Below, piece after piece: positions 12,809 through 22,181 of a stretch of DNA of 25,170 nt. A program made the position numbers and the translations under genes. Each line of letters begins with the position of its first letter. The first letter of the stretch is position 1. The notes below the pieces were generated by a model. That model saw nothing but the letters and a program-made list of their open reading frames with translations, did no database searches and was not told the origin of the DNA. This DNA comes from an uncultured Oscillospiraceae bacterium (GTDB lineage: Bacteria; Bacillota; Clostridia; Oscillospirales; Oscillospiraceae): NCBI GenBank assembly GCA_934533005.1, contig CAKTBC010000018.1, forward strand, positions 1 to 25,170, read 5' to 3'.

Positions 12809-13567
12809 TCAATCGGGGCTGAACGTCCAGGCGTTTCCGCTGGTATAATAGAGCGTTCCGGCGTCCTCCGCGGCGAGCTGGGAGACAACATTTTTGAGCA
12901 TGGCGATGCGGTAGAGCATCTCTCCCTCCGCGCCGAGATACGCCGTGAGACGGCCGTCGTAGCGCAGCGAGGGGTTCGCGGGATCGCGAAGATCGATCCA
13001 CTCCACGAGATTGGAGACCTCCTCCGCGCGAAGCGCCGGGAGGATCTCCTGCAAGACGGCAAGGCGCTCGGCGTCCGTGCCTTCCACGAGCATATCCTCG
13101 CCCTCGAGCGCCGTCATCGGTTCGAGCGAGCGGATCTCCGGGTACTTCTCCGCCGTGAGAGAATCGGTCGTGCCGAGCATTTTTCCGCGGCGGTCGAGCA
13201 GCCAGTAGTCCTCGTCAATGACCATATACGCCGCGGGGGCGGAGCCCTCCGCCTGGATGACGATCTTGTTCGGGAGCTGCCGTGTGATGCTCACGGTGTC
13301 CATGTACGGCAGATCGGAGAAGATCATGCTCGCCGCCTTGAAGCGGTCGACAAAGAAGAGGTTTGCCCCGCGCTCAACGCCGGAGGCGTTGATGATCTCC
13401 TCATCGGTATACTCCGAAGCGTTGATGACCTCGATCTTGGAGACGCGAAACGCAAGACTCATCACCAGGATAACGACAAAGAAAAGCAAAACGAGAACCA
13501 TTGGCCCGTACCACGGGCTGCGGCGTTTTACTTTATTGTGCTGACTGAATTCCATTTCCGATGCCAT
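12809..13567 (-). CDS. ftsQ: Cell division protein FtsQ/DivIB
   Basis: A 252-residue bitopic protein: a short basic cytoplasmic start (KVKRRSPWY), one membrane span at about 21-40, then an outer POTRA domain (about 41-110, beginning FRVSKIEVINASEYTDEEI and with ERGANLFFVD and LPNKIVI) and the beta domain. It links early and late divisome proteins with FtsL and FtsB/DivIC. ATG 13565-13567 follows AAAGGAG, 20 bases after the murA stop. After its stop there is no classical terminator before the hairpin upstream of ftsZ. Confidence 0.9.
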   Translation of the reverse strand: MASEMEFSQHNKVKRRSPWYGPMVLVLLFFVVILVMSLAFRVSKIEVINASEYTDEEIINASGVERGANLFFVDRFKAASMIFSDLPYMDTVSITRQLPNKIVIQAEGSAPAAYMVIDEDYWLLDRRGKMLGTTDSLTAEKYPEIRSLEPMTALEGEDMLVEGTDAERLAVLQEILPALRAEEVSNLVEWIDLRDPANPSLRYDGRLTAYLGAEGEMLYRIAMLKNVVSQLAAEDAGTLYYTSGNAWTFSPD

Positions 13568-13587
13568 GTTCTGCTCCTTTTGTATGG

Positions 13588-14844
13588 TTATCCTTCCTCA
13601 CGCCAGACTGAGGCGCCGAGCGAGCGCAGCGTCCCGTCGAGCGATTCATAGCCGCGCAGGATGTGGCCCGCGTCAGCCACGGTGCTCTCCCCTTCCGCGC
13701 CGAGCGCCGCGGCCACAAGCGCCGCGCCGCCGCGAAGATCGGGGCTTTTCAGGGAAGCGCCATGCAGCGTTTCCACGCCGGTCACGAGCGCCATCGGCCC
13801 GCGGAGGACGATCTGCGCGCCGAGAGCGCGCATCTCCTCGGCGTGGCGGTAACGGCCGGAGAAAATATTTTCGATGAATATTGCCGGCTTCGTGCACCGG
13901 AGGGACGCCGCCATCAGCAGCGGCGCTGCGTCCGTTGGGAAGCCGGGATACGGTCTCGTGACGATCGCGCCGGGCGAGGCCGGGCGGCCGTGCGACACCA
14001 TATGTATGCGCTCTCCGTGCGCGCTCACGGCGCAGCCCATCGCGCGCAGTGCGTCGAGCACCGGGGCAAGCTGTCCGGGCGCCGCGCCGGTGAGCTCGAT
14101 CTCGCCGCCGGCGCACGCCGTGCAGCAGAGATACGTTGCCGCGGCGATCCGATCGGGCGGGATGCGAAGCCCCGCACGGTCGCGCGGGGAAAAGCCGGTG
14201 ATCCGGATGACCGGCGAGCCTGCGCCGGATATTTCCGCGCCAAGCGCGCGGAGATAGCTTTGCAGCGTTTCGATCTCCGGCTCGCGGGCGGCGTTATAAA
14301 TGACAGTCGTGCCCTCCGCCGCGCACGCGGCGATCATGGCGTTTTCCGTGGCGCCGACGCTCGGCAGCGCGAGCGAGATTTCCGCGCCGCGAAGGTGCGA
14401 GGCGCGGCACACGATGCTGTCCTCGCCCTCCTCGATCTCCGCGCCGAGCAGCCGCAGGGCGTGCAGATGGAGATCAATCGGCCGCGGGCCAAGCTCGCAG
14501 CCGCCGGGAAGCGATACCTCCGCCTCGCCGAAGCGGGCGAGCAGCGGGCCGAGAAAGATCACGGAGGAGCGCATCCGGTGCATCAGCTCGCGCGGAATGT
14601 CGCACCGCGTGGGCGCAGTCGTATCGATGGAGAGCGCATCGCCGCAGCGAGCCGCGGCGCAGCCGAGATAGCGGAGAATGTCCATCGCCGCGTCAACGTC
14701 GCTCAGATCCGGACAGTTGAGCAGCTCCGTTTCCGCGCCACAGAGAAGCGACGCCGCGATCACCGGCAAAACCGCGTTTTTCGAGCCCTGTACGCGGATC
14801 TGCCCGCGAAGCGGCGATCCGCCGGTTATATGCCATATACTCAT
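13588..14844 (-). CDS. murA: UDP-N-acetylglucosamine 1-carboxyvinyltransferase
   Basis: A 418-residue enzyme of normal MurA length that transfers enolpyruvate from PEP to UDP-GlcNAc, the first committed step to peptidoglycan. Lys22-Asn23 (QGSKNAVLP) and the catalytic Cys116 in PGGCELGPRPIDLH are present, the latter being the residue alkylated by fosfomycin. RPYPGFPTDAAP carries the conserved Asp. ATG 14842-14844 follows GGGGAAG by about 5 bases; TTG and ATG codons further upstream lack a ribosome site. It lies between murG and ftsQ, a common Clostridia arrangement. Clostridia often have a second MurA, so it may not be the only one. Confidence 0.95.
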   Translation of the reverse strand: MSIWHITGGSPLRGQIRVQGSKNAVLPVIAASLLCGAETELLNCPDLSDVDAAMDILRYLGCAAARCGDALSIDTTAPTRCDIPRELMHRMRSSVIFLGPLLARFGEAEVSLPGGCELGPRPIDLHLHALRLLGAEIEEGEDSIVCRASHLRGAEISLALPSVGATENAMIAACAAEGTTVIYNAAREPEIETLQSYLRALGAEISGAGSPVIRITGFSPRDRAGLRIPPDRIAAATYLCCTACAGGEIELTGAAPGQLAPVLDALRAMGCAVSAHGERIHMVSHGRPASPGAIVTRPYPGFPTDAAPLLMAASLRCTKPAIFIENIFSGRYRHAEEMRALGAQIVLRGPMALVTGVETLHGASLKSPDLRGGAALVAAALGAEGESTVADAGHILRGYESLDGTLRSLGASVWREEG

Positions 14845-14874
14845 AGTTCTTCCCCCGCACAGCATTTTCAAGCC

Positions 14875-14904
14875 ATACTATGCAGAGGAAGCGCCGTTTG
14901 CCAA
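14875..14904 (-). promoter_or_regulatory. Possible internal promoter before murA
   Basis: On the minus strand TTGGCA (14899-14904), 18-base spacer, TAGTAT (14875-14880), within the 61-base murG-murA gap, the largest gap inside the cluster between ftsL and ftsQ. Supported only by the match. Confidence 0.4.
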
Positions 14905-14905
14905 A

Positions 14906-16042
14906 TTACTCCCCAGCGGCGAGAGAGAGAACGATGGACGTGATCTCATCGGTGGCGTTCTCCACGGCGAGATCGCGCATATGCTCTTCCATTTCGGCGA
15001 GCTTTTCACGATCTGCCAGAAGGCCGGTGATCGTTGAGAGCATCACGTCGGCTCCGGCGTCGCTCTCGAGCAGCACGACGGCCCCGCCGCCGCGCTCGAG
15101 CACGCGGGCGTTTTTCTCCTGATGGTTGTTCACCACGTTCGGGCTCGGCACAAGGATGGCCGGCTTGCCGATGGCGGTAAGCTCGGCAAGCGTCGAAGCG
15201 CCGCTCCGGCAGAGGACGATATCCGCCGCCGCCATGAGAAGGGGCATATCATAAATGTAGTCCACCACGTCAAACCCGGCTTCCTTCCAGCCGGAGAGAC
15301 CAAGTTCGTCGCTCATATACTCCGTCATGCTCTTTATGCCGCGCTTGCCCGCCGAGTGGACGAGCCGGAACGGACGCTCCTCGCCGTCCATGGCAAGGGC
15401 GATCATACGCGCAACGGTCTTGTTCATCTCCGTTGCGCCGAGACTGCCCCACACGGAAACGACGAGCGGTTCGTCCTGCGCGATGCCGAGCGCGCGGCGC
15501 GCGGCGCTCTTATCCGAGCGCATGAAGCCGAGCCGCACAGGCGTTCCGGTCACGACGACCTTTTCGGGGTGTTTATAGTTTTCCCGCGCCTCGGCAAAGC
15601 CGACCATGATTTTATCGACACACTTTTCGAGCTGGCGCGTCGTAAGGCCAGGCTCGGCATTGCTCTCATGCACGACGGTAGGGATGCCGAGCTTTGCCGC
15701 CTCATGCAGCACCGGGTAGCAGACATACCCGCCGGTACCGACAACGACGTCCGGCTGAAACTCCTCGATGATCTTCCGGCACGCGGGGCCGGATTTGAGA
15801 AGGTCGGAAACAAACTTTATGTTATGCTTAATACCCTCCACCGAGAGCGACCGGCTCAGATTGCTCACCGGTACGCCGCGGATCTCATATCCCTCGCGGG
15901 GGACAAGCTCCATTTCCATTTTGCCGAGAGCGCCGATGAAAAGGATCTCGCTGTCCGGCAGAAGCTCGCGGATGCGCCCCGCAACGCCGACGGCGGGGTT
16001 TACGTGGCCCGCGGTACCGCCGCAGGCAAACAAAAAACGCAT
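14906..16042 (-). CDS. murG: MurG, lipid II synthase (GlcNAc transferase)
   Basis: A 378-residue GT-B glycosyltransferase (family GT28) that adds GlcNAc from UDP-GlcNAc to lipid I at the inner membrane face. The N-terminal glycine loop is FACGGTAGHVNPAVGVA (5-21), a second glycine loop is VVGTGGYVCYPV, and the C-terminal donor site has GASTLAELTAIGKPAILVP and NHQEKNARVL. Its ATG 16040-16042 follows GAGG by 8 bases, and the ftsW stop ends only 3 bases upstream, so translation is likely coupled. It acts directly downstream of MraY, also encoded here. Confidence 0.97.
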   Translation of the reverse strand: MRFLFACGGTAGHVNPAVGVAGRIRELLPDSEILFIGALGKMEMELVPREGYEIRGVPVSNLSRSLSVEGIKHNIKFVSDLLKSGPACRKIIEEFQPDVVVGTGGYVCYPVLHEAAKLGIPTVVHESNAEPGLTTRQLEKCVDKIMVGFAEARENYKHPEKVVVTGTPVRLGFMRSDKSAARRALGIAQDEPLVVSVWGSLGATEMNKTVARMIALAMDGEERPFRLVHSAGKRGIKSMTEYMSDELGLSGWKEAGFDVVDYIYDMPLLMAAADIVLCRSGASTLAELTAIGKPAILVPSPNVVNNHQEKNARVLERGGGAVVLLESDAGADVMLSTITGLLADREKLAEMEEHMRDLAVENATDEITSIVLSLAAGE

Positions 16043-16045
16043 AGG

Positions 16046-17248
16046 TCATTCCTCGATTTTTTGATTTTTTACTTTATGGAAAAGCTCCCGCGGTGCGTAA
16101 GCCGCGCAGGGGTTTTCCCGCGATATACTCAGCAGTATCCCCGCCTCGCCCATCTGAATGAGAAGCGCCGTTCCGCCGTAGCTGAAAAACGGCAGCGAGA
16201 TGCCGGTGCAGGGGACGAGATTGGTGCACACCGCAACGTTCAGCACGACCTGCAGCGCGAGCATCGTTGTAATGCCGCAGCCGGCAAGAAAGCTGAAGCG
16301 GTCACTGCTCTGCATGGAGAGCCAGTACCCGCGCACGATGAGCATGGCAAAGAGAAGAAGGATCGCCGAAGCGCCGATGAACCCCAGCTCCTCACACACG
16401 ACGGAGAAGATAAAGTCGTTGTGCTCCTCGGGAAGATAAAGGTACTTCTGGCGGCTCATGCCGAGCCCGAGACCGGAGAGTCCGCCGGAGCCGATCGCAT
16501 AGAGCGACTGGACGATCTGCCAGCCGTCGCCGGTGAGATCGGAGAAGGGGTCGCGAAAGGACGCCACACGCGCGGCAACATACGGCACGAACAGCACCGC
16601 GATCACCGCGCCGACAAGCAGAACGCTGGCAGCGCCTATAAACCAATGCAGCCGCACGCCGCCAAGAAAGAGCATGGATGCGCCGATGGCGAGGATGATG
16701 ATCGTGGCGGAGAAATGCGGCTCGAGCACGAGCAGCACCGAGACGGCCGCCAATATCGCCGCGAACGGCGCAATGCCGTACCGGAAGGTACGCATCCGGT
16801 CTTTATATTTGCATATCAGCGCCGAAAAGTAAAGAATAATTGCGATTTTTGTAATTTCTGACGGCTGGAACGTCGTAAAGCCAAGGCTTATCCATCGTCT
16901 TGCGCCGTTTACCACCGTGCCGATGACCAATACTGCCGCAAGACTCACGAGAGAGACAATCAGCAGCGGCAGCGCGCAGGCGCGATAAACGCGCATGGGG
17001 ATGCGCGAGGCAATGAGCATCACGCAGACGCCCGCCGCAGCGAAGATGGCCTGCCGGGAGAAGAAATACACCGGGTTGTGCCCGGTCTCGCCCTGCAGGT
17101 CGTAATACGCGCTGGCAAAGCTCGCCGAGAGCACCATCACCACGCCGATGCCGAGCAGCGTGAGCGTGATAACAAGGAAAGGCAGATCCGCCCTGCGGTC
17201 TGCCTTACCCGTTTTGACCGGCGCGTCGCCGGTCGTAGTATGATCCAT
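16046..17248 (-). CDS. ftsW: SEDS peptidoglycan polymerase FtsW
   Basis: A 400-residue polytopic protein with about ten membrane spans that polymerises lipid II at the septum together with its class B PBP. Conserved blocks are NGARRWISLGFTTFQPSE (114-131), LSGLGLGMSRQKY (257-269) and PEEHNDFIFSVVCEELGF (273-290), in which Asp278 corresponds to the catalytic Asp of SEDS enzymes, and SLPFFSYGGT near the end. The dcw position next to murG supports FtsW over RodA or SpoVE, although SpoVE is very similar and can occupy the same place. ATG 17246-17248 follows GGAGG by 5 bases. Confidence 0.93.
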   Translation of the reverse strand: MDHTTTGDAPVKTGKADRRADLPFLVITLTLLGIGVVMVLSASFASAYYDLQGETGHNPVYFFSRQAIFAAAGVCVMLIASRIPMRVYRACALPLLIVSLVSLAAVLVIGTVVNGARRWISLGFTTFQPSEITKIAIILYFSALICKYKDRMRTFRYGIAPFAAILAAVSVLLVLEPHFSATIIILAIGASMLFLGGVRLHWFIGAASVLLVGAVIAVLFVPYVAARVASFRDPFSDLTGDGWQIVQSLYAIGSGGLSGLGLGMSRQKYLYLPEEHNDFIFSVVCEELGFIGASAILLLFAMLIVRGYWLSMQSSDRFSFLAGCGITTMLALQVVLNVAVCTNLVPCTGISLPFFSYGGTALLIQMGEAGILLSISRENPCAAYAPRELFHKVKNQKIEE

Positions 17249-17278
17249 GAGAGCCTCCGGTATTACCCTCTCAAAAGC

Positions 17279-18292
17279 TCAGAAGGAATAGCGTCCCGTT
17301 ACGCCAAGAAGCGATACGACCGCCATGACGAGCGTGATGCCCGCGAACAGGACGAAGATCTCTTTTTCTTTCCATTTCCGGCCCGTCCAGCCGCCCATTT
17401 CGAGATGGTGGTGGAAGGGGGCCATTTTGAATACGCGCTTGCCGTGCGAGAGCTTGAAATAGGCCACCTGGATGATATCCGAGAGCGTTTCGATGATCGG
17501 CATGATGCAAAGCGGGATGAGCAGCAGCGGCACATCCAGCGCGAACGCCAGCCCCGAAATGCACCCGCCGAGGAAGAGCGAGCCGGTATCGCCCATGAAT
17601 ACGCGCGCAGGGTTGAAGTTGTAGATCAGGAAGCCGAGCAGCGCGCCGACCATGCCGCTCGCAAAAATGCCCTGCGGCATATACTCTTTCCCCCAGCAGA
17701 ACACGATGGCCGTGAAGCAGAGGAATACGGGCACGCAGGTACCCGCCGCGAGACCGTCCACGCCGTCGGTGATGTTCACGGCGTTCACGGTACCGACGAT
17801 GACGAACGCCGCGAAAATGAAGTACAGCGGCTCGGAGACCGGGACATAGGTGTTCCAGAACGGAATATAGAGATTGGGGCTCAGATAGCCGGTGAAGCGG
17901 AGCAGCAGCAGAAAGCACGTGGCGGCGAGGAGCTGCAGAAGGAATTTCATCTTCGCGCTCAGGCCGAGATTCTGCTTGTGGCGCAGCTTTTCATAGTCGT
18001 CCAGAAAGCCGATGGCGCCGAATACGAGACCGAACACCAAAACGAAAATGTGTCCCCACTCGCCGTTCGCCATGCAGGAGAAGCCGACCGTGAGACAAAC
18101 GACCGCGACGGCGATGATGAACATCAGCCCGCCCATCGTGGGCGTGCCGGTCTTGCTCATGTGCCACGTAGGGCCGTCCTCCCGGATCGACTGCCCGGCT
18201 TTGATTTTCCGCAGATACGGTACCAAAACCGCGCCTACGGCGCTCGATATACAAAATCCGACGACAAGCGCCAATATCAGCTTCCAAGTCAT
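17279..18292 (-). CDS. mraY: Phospho-MurNAc-pentapeptide translocase MraY
   Basis: A 337-residue enzyme with about ten membrane spans that moves phospho-MurNAc-pentapeptide onto undecaprenyl phosphate, making lipid I. Motifs are GPTWHMSKTGTPTMGG near 40-55, FLDDYEK (Asp98-Asp99), NITDGVDGLA (173-182), FMGDTGSLFLGG (Asp235) and the metal/uridine-site block APFHHHLEMGGW (291-302). ATG 18290-18292 follows GGGGAAAGAGA. It is followed directly by ftsW; murD, which usually stands between them, is absent, and murF is absent on the other side. Confidence 0.97.
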   Translation of the reverse strand: MTWKLILALVVGFCISSAVGAVLVPYLRKIKAGQSIREDGPTWHMSKTGTPTMGGLMFIIAVAVVCLTVGFSCMANGEWGHIFVLVFGLVFGAIGFLDDYEKLRHKQNLGLSAKMKFLLQLLAATCFLLLLRFTGYLSPNLYIPFWNTYVPVSEPLYFIFAAFVIVGTVNAVNITDGVDGLAAGTCVPVFLCFTAIVFCWGKEYMPQGIFASGMVGALLGFLIYNFNPARVFMGDTGSLFLGGCISGLAFALDVPLLLIPLCIMPIIETLSDIIQVAYFKLSHGKRVFKMAPFHHHLEMGGWTGRKWKEKEIFVLFAGITLVMAVVSLLGVTGRYSF

Positions 18293-18325
18293 TCTCTTTC
18301 CCCGTGCCTTTCCTCTTTTGCTTTG

Positions 18326-19783
18326 TCAGGTACGCTTTGCGCGCTCGGCAAGATAGTCCGCGACGATCTCGCGCTCATCCATGTGGATCTTCTCGTGGCC
18401 GATGATCTGATAGTCCTCGTGCCCCTTGCCGCAAAGCAGGATCACATCGCCCGGCTCATGGTGGTCGATCGCCCAGCGGATAGCCTCCGGCCGGTCGCAG
18501 ATGACCTTATAGGGCGCTTTGCCCGCGCGCACGCCGGGCAGAATCTCCTCAATGATGCTCATGGGATCCTCGGTGCGCGGATTGTCGCTCGTGACGATGA
18601 CGAAATCAGCAATGTCCGCGGATATTTTGCCCATGATGGGGCGCTTTTTCCGGTCGCGGTCGCCGCCCGCGCCGAAGAGCATCACGAGCCGCTTCGGCGC
18701 GATGCCGCGCAGCGTTGTGAGAACATTTTCGATGGCGTCCGGCGTGACGGCATAGTCAATGAAAATGCTGTAATCGCCGTCCGTCGGCACCGGCTCCACG
18801 CGCCCCTTCGCGCCGTGCGCCGTTTCGAGCGCGGCGGCAGCGTCGGCAAGCGATACGCCGAGCAGGCGCGCACAGGCGATAGCCGCGAGTGCATTGTACA
18901 CCGAAAACTGTCCCGGCAGGCTCGTCTTAACGCGGACGAGCTCGCCCTCCTCCAGCGCGCAGAAGCGCACGCCGCTCGGCGCGAGACGGATATCGCGCGC
19001 CGTGAGCGAGGCGCTGTCGCTCTTCGCAGAAAACGTGTATACCGGCTGCGGGGCGTCCTTCATAACGGTTTCCGTCCACGGATCGTCCGCGTTCGCCGCC
19101 GCCTTTTCGCACATGGGGAAGAGCATCGCTTTAGCGCGGGCATATTCCTCCATCGTGTTGTGGAAATCGAGATGATCCTGCGTCAGATTCGTGAAGAGGC
19201 CGACAGCAAAATGCACGCCCGCCACGCGGCGCAGCACCAGCGAGTGGGAGGAGACCTCCATCACGCAGTGGGTGCATCCGGCGTCCGCCATCTGGCGGAA
19301 GATCGCCTGCAGATCACAGGATTCCGGCGTGGTGTGCTCGGCGTGGAACTCCTCGTCGCCGATCATGTTCGATATGCTGCCGATGAGGCCGACCTTCGCG
19401 CCGAGGGTCTTTTCGAGGATCTGCTTGACAAGGATGGTCGTCGTCGTCTTGCCGTTCGTGCCGGTGATGCCGATGACCTTCATTTCGCGGCTGGGATCGC
19501 CGTAAAAGTTCCGCGCGGCGAGCGCGAGACCGAGACGGCAGTCGTCCGTCTGAACATACGGCACATCCGCCGCGGGCGCTTCCTCGCACAGCACGGCGGC
19601 GCAGCCCTTCTCCACCGCCATGGGGATATATTTATGTCCGTTCGACTCGTACCCGCGCACGGCGACGAAGAGATCGCCGCTTTTCACACGGCGGGAATCG
19701 TAGCAGACGCCCGTGATCTCCGTATCGCCGGAGGCGGTCGCGGAGAGAACGTTGATTTCCTTGAGAATTTCCGAAAGCTTCAT
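18326..19783 (-). CDS. murE: UDP-MurNAc-tripeptide synthetase MurE, meso-DAP type
   Basis: A 485-residue Mur ligase. It has the N-terminal UDP-binding domain (VCYDSRRVKSGDLFVA), the ATP loop GITGTNGKTTTT (105-116), the carbamylated-lysine region EYARAKAMLF (Lys218), and the C-terminal domain with DNPRTEDP (400-407), the motif that marks meso-diaminopimelate rather than lysine as substrate. GGDRDRKKRPIMG and GKGHEDYQ are also present. Residue 346 is Val in DYAVTPDA, where DYAHTPDA is the familiar form. ATG 19781-19783 follows GAGG by 7 bases. It acts in the cytoplasm after MurA, and the next ligase gene, murF, is not in the cluster. Confidence 0.96.
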   Translation of the reverse strand: MKLSEILKEINVLSATASGDTEITGVCYDSRRVKSGDLFVAVRGYESNGHKYIPMAVEKGCAAVLCEEAPAADVPYVQTDDCRLGLALAARNFYGDPSREMKVIGITGTNGKTTTTILVKQILEKTLGAKVGLIGSISNMIGDEEFHAEHTTPESCDLQAIFRQMADAGCTHCVMEVSSHSLVLRRVAGVHFAVGLFTNLTQDHLDFHNTMEEYARAKAMLFPMCEKAAANADDPWTETVMKDAPQPVYTFSAKSDSASLTARDIRLAPSGVRFCALEEGELVRVKTSLPGQFSVYNALAAIACARLLGVSLADAAAALETAHGAKGRVEPVPTDGDYSIFIDYAVTPDAIENVLTTLRGIAPKRLVMLFGAGGDRDRKKRPIMGKISADIADFVIVTSDNPRTEDPMSIIEEILPGVRAGKAPYKVICDRPEAIRWAIDHHEPGDVILLCGKGHEDYQIIGHEKIHMDEREIVADYLAERAKRT

Positions 19784-19811
19784 GATTCTTCCTCATAGTG
19801 TCCCGGCCGGA

Positions 19812-22124
19812 TCAGTACCGGCCGTATGTATCGTTGTCGTCGTTGACGATGCTGACTTCAATCACGCTGCCTGCGGGAACGTTTTCCCCCGCGGCGACGC
19901 TCTGGAACACGACGCGCACCGTATCGCTGTCGGCGAGGATCGTGCTGTCCGAGCGGAGGAACAGCCCCCTAGCAAAGAGTGCTTCCCGCGCTTCGGTATA
20001 CGTGAGCCCCGTGAGCTCCGGCACGGTCTCCGCTTCCGGCTCCGGCGTCACGTCCGTATAGACGAGCACCGTTGTGCCGCTCGCAACGACCGTTCCCTTT
20101 CCCGGCAGCTGCCCGGTGACAATATCGCCGGTGCCCTCGATTTGGGCAGAGAGCCCCGCTTCGCGGAGGAGCTTCACCGCTTCCTCCGGCGTTTTGCCGG
20201 TGAGGGGCGGCACAGCGCGGTCGATGTACTTCTCTTCCGCTTCGCTGTACTGAGGCTGCACGCCGAGATACGGCAGCACTTCTCCGAGAACGCGTCCGAC
20301 GACGGGCGCGGCCATCTGGCCGCCGGAAATATAGATCCCAGTCTCGTTCGACGGCGTATCCATCAAAATGAGACACACGACCTGCGGATCGTCTGCGGGC
20401 GCATAGCCGATGAAGGAGACGATGTATTCCTTCTTCCCTCCGGCGGCGTCCTGCGCCACCTTTTCGGAGGTGCCAGTCTTGCCCGCGATGTGATACCCGG
20501 CAACGTAGGCGTTTTTGCCGGTTCCCTGCTTTGTGTCGCACACGACCTGCTCCAAAATGGCGTTCACCTGCGCGCTCGTTTCTTCGGAAATGACCTGCCG
20601 GAGCACCTCCGGCTCGGTTTTCGATACGAGAGCGCCGGTGCCGTCCGTGACGGAATCGACGATGTACGGCTTCATGAGATACCCGCCGTTGCAGCAGGCG
20701 CTCACAGCGGTGATGAGCTGGAGGGGCGTGATGTTGAACGTCTGCCCGAACGACGCCGCGGCGAGCTGGGAGAAATTTTCGCTGTTGCAGAAAACGCTGC
20801 GCGGCCACCAGATGCTGCCGCTCTCACCGGGAAGGGAGATACCGGTCTTGCCGGTGAGCGAGGCATCCGGGTTCTCGCTCGCGCGAAAGAAGCCGAAGCT
20901 TTCGCAGTAGCGGTAGAACGTTTCCTCGCCGATGCGAAGCCCCAGCGTAGCGAATGCGACGTTGCACGAGTGCTGCGCAGCCTGCGTAAGCGTCTGGGAG
21001 CCGTGGCCGATCGTTTTCCAGCATTTGAGCGGCTTGCCGCGCCCCTGCACCGTCATGCTGCCGCCGCAGTAAAAGCTGTCGGACGGCTTGGCGACGCCCT
21101 CTTCGAGTGCCATGGCGAGCGTGATGATCTTAAAGGTGGAGCCCGGCTCGTAGGTATCGGAGATGGCCTTGTTCCGCCATTGAGCAAGCTGCGCGTCTTT
21201 TAAAAGCTGCGCCGCGGCGTCGGAATCGGCGGCCGCGTCAATTTCCGACTGGATGTCGGCGGAGACGCGCTGGTAATTGTTGAGATCAAAGTTCCCAAGC
21301 GACGCCATGGCAAGGATCGCGCCCGTTTTCGGGTCCATGATGATGCCGGCAGCGCCGTTTTGTATATCATAGTCCTGCACCGCCTGGGAAAGCTGCTTCT
21401 CCAGATAGTACTGGACGGTGGTATCGATTGTCAAGTGGAGATCGAGCCCGTCCTGCGCATCGACATAGTCCTCATAGCTTGTGAGGATCATGTCCGTTCC
21501 GGCGCTGTTCTTAAGCCGTAAGATGCTCCCGTCGGTGCCGGTCAGGAGGTCGTTCTGCGTAAATTCCAGTCCCGCAAGACCGGTGTTGTCTGCGCCGACG
21601 AAGCCGATGACATGCGAGGCGAGCGAGGCATAGGGGTAATAGCGTTTCGCGTCCGGCTCGAGCTTCACGCCCTGCAGGTCGTACTCGTTTTTAAAGGCGC
21701 GCACCGCGTCCGCTTCCGTCTCCTCGATCTGGCGCTTGACCGTTTTATACCAGCTGCGCCGGTCGGCGGTCATCGTGAGGATCTTCTCGCGGTCCACGCC
21801 GAGGATTTCGGAAAGGCCGTCCGCGATCCGCTCGGCGTCCTCGCCGTTCATGGAAATTTCCGCGGGGCTCACATACACGGTATACGTTGTCGCGCTCATC
21901 GCGAGAACGCGCCCCTCGCAATCGTAGATCGTCCCGCGCGAGGCCGGGATCGCCGTGCGGCGGAGCTGCTGCTGCAAGGCGGCGGTTTCCAGCTCGTCGT
22001 GGCGCAGTATTTGCAGCCGGAAGAGCTGAAGCATCAATACGGCAAAGGCCGCAATACCGCACGCGGCAAGAAGAAACAGCGCACGGCGGAGCATGGTTCG
22101 GTTGGGTCGGCTGTTGGGCGGCAT
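19812..22124 (-). CDS. Class B penicillin-binding protein with two PASTA domains (FtsI/SpoVD-like)
   Basis: A 770-residue peptidoglycan transpeptidase. Short basic cytoplasmic start, signal-anchor at about 13-36, then the class B dimerisation module with RGTIYDCEGRVLA (63-75), and the transpeptidase domain with Ser329-x-x-Lys332 (EPGSTFK), Ser386-Cys-Asn (HSCN) and Lys549-Thr-Gly (AGKTGTSEK). Two C-terminal PASTA domains follow (about 655-710 and 718-765, the latter from VPELTGLTYTEAREAL). In Firmicutes this position is held by division PBPs (PBP2B/FtsI) or by SpoVD for the spore cortex; the sequence alone does not decide, and as the only such gene in the cluster a division role with FtsW is likely. 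ATG 22122-22124 follows GGAGG by 7 bases. Confidence 0.93.
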   Translation of the reverse strand: MPPNSRPNRTMLRRALFLLAACGIAAFAVLMLQLFRLQILRHDELETAALQQQLRRTAIPASRGTIYDCEGRVLAMSATTYTVYVSPAEISMNGEDAERIADGLSEILGVDREKILTMTADRRSWYKTVKRQIEETEADAVRAFKNEYDLQGVKLEPDAKRYYPYASLASHVIGFVGADNTGLAGLEFTQNDLLTGTDGSILRLKNSAGTDMILTSYEDYVDAQDGLDLHLTIDTTVQYYLEKQLSQAVQDYDIQNGAAGIIMDPKTGAILAMASLGNFDLNNYQRVSADIQSEIDAAADSDAAAQLLKDAQLAQWRNKAISDTYEPGSTFKIITLAMALEEGVAKPSDSFYCGGSMTVQGRGKPLKCWKTIGHGSQTLTQAAQHSCNVAFATLGLRIGEETFYRYCESFGFFRASENPDASLTGKTGISLPGESGSIWWPRSVFCNSENFSQLAAASFGQTFNITPLQLITAVSACCNGGYLMKPYIVDSVTDGTGALVSKTEPEVLRQVISEETSAQVNAILEQVVCDTKQGTGKNAYVAGYHIAGKTGTSEKVAQDAAGGKKEYIVSFIGYAPADDPQVVCLILMDTPSNETGIYISGGQMAAPVVGRVLGEVLPYLGVQPQYSEAEEKYIDRAVPPLTGKTPEEAVKLLREAGLSAQIEGTGDIVTGQLPGKGTVVASGTTVLVYTDVTPEPEAETVPELTGLTYTEAREALFARGLFLRSDSTILADSDTVRVVFQSVAAGENVPAGSVIEVSIVNDDNDTYGRY

Positions 22125-22146
22125 GGCGTTTCCTCCGGGTTAGGCA

Positions 22147-22170
22147 AATGCATCATTCTGATGCATTATA
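22147..22170. promoter_or_regulatory. Perfect hairpin with overlapping TATAAT before the PBP gene
   Basis: AATGCATCA-TTC-TGATGCATT (22147-22167) is a perfect 9-bp inverted repeat in the 57-base ftsL-PBP gap. On the minus strand TATAAT (22165-22170) overlaps its first bases, but no good -35 box lies 16-18 bases upstream. It may be a regulated internal promoter or an RNA hairpin near the PBP ribosome site. Confidence 0.4.
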
Positions 22171-22181
22171 CCGCGCCGGAA

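Noticed and set aside
17078..19798. Long open frame antisense to ftsW, mraY and murE (906 codons, plus strand)
   Set aside because: It crosses three well-conserved genes and their gaps, has Arg/His/Ala-rich shadow composition and no recognisable domain.
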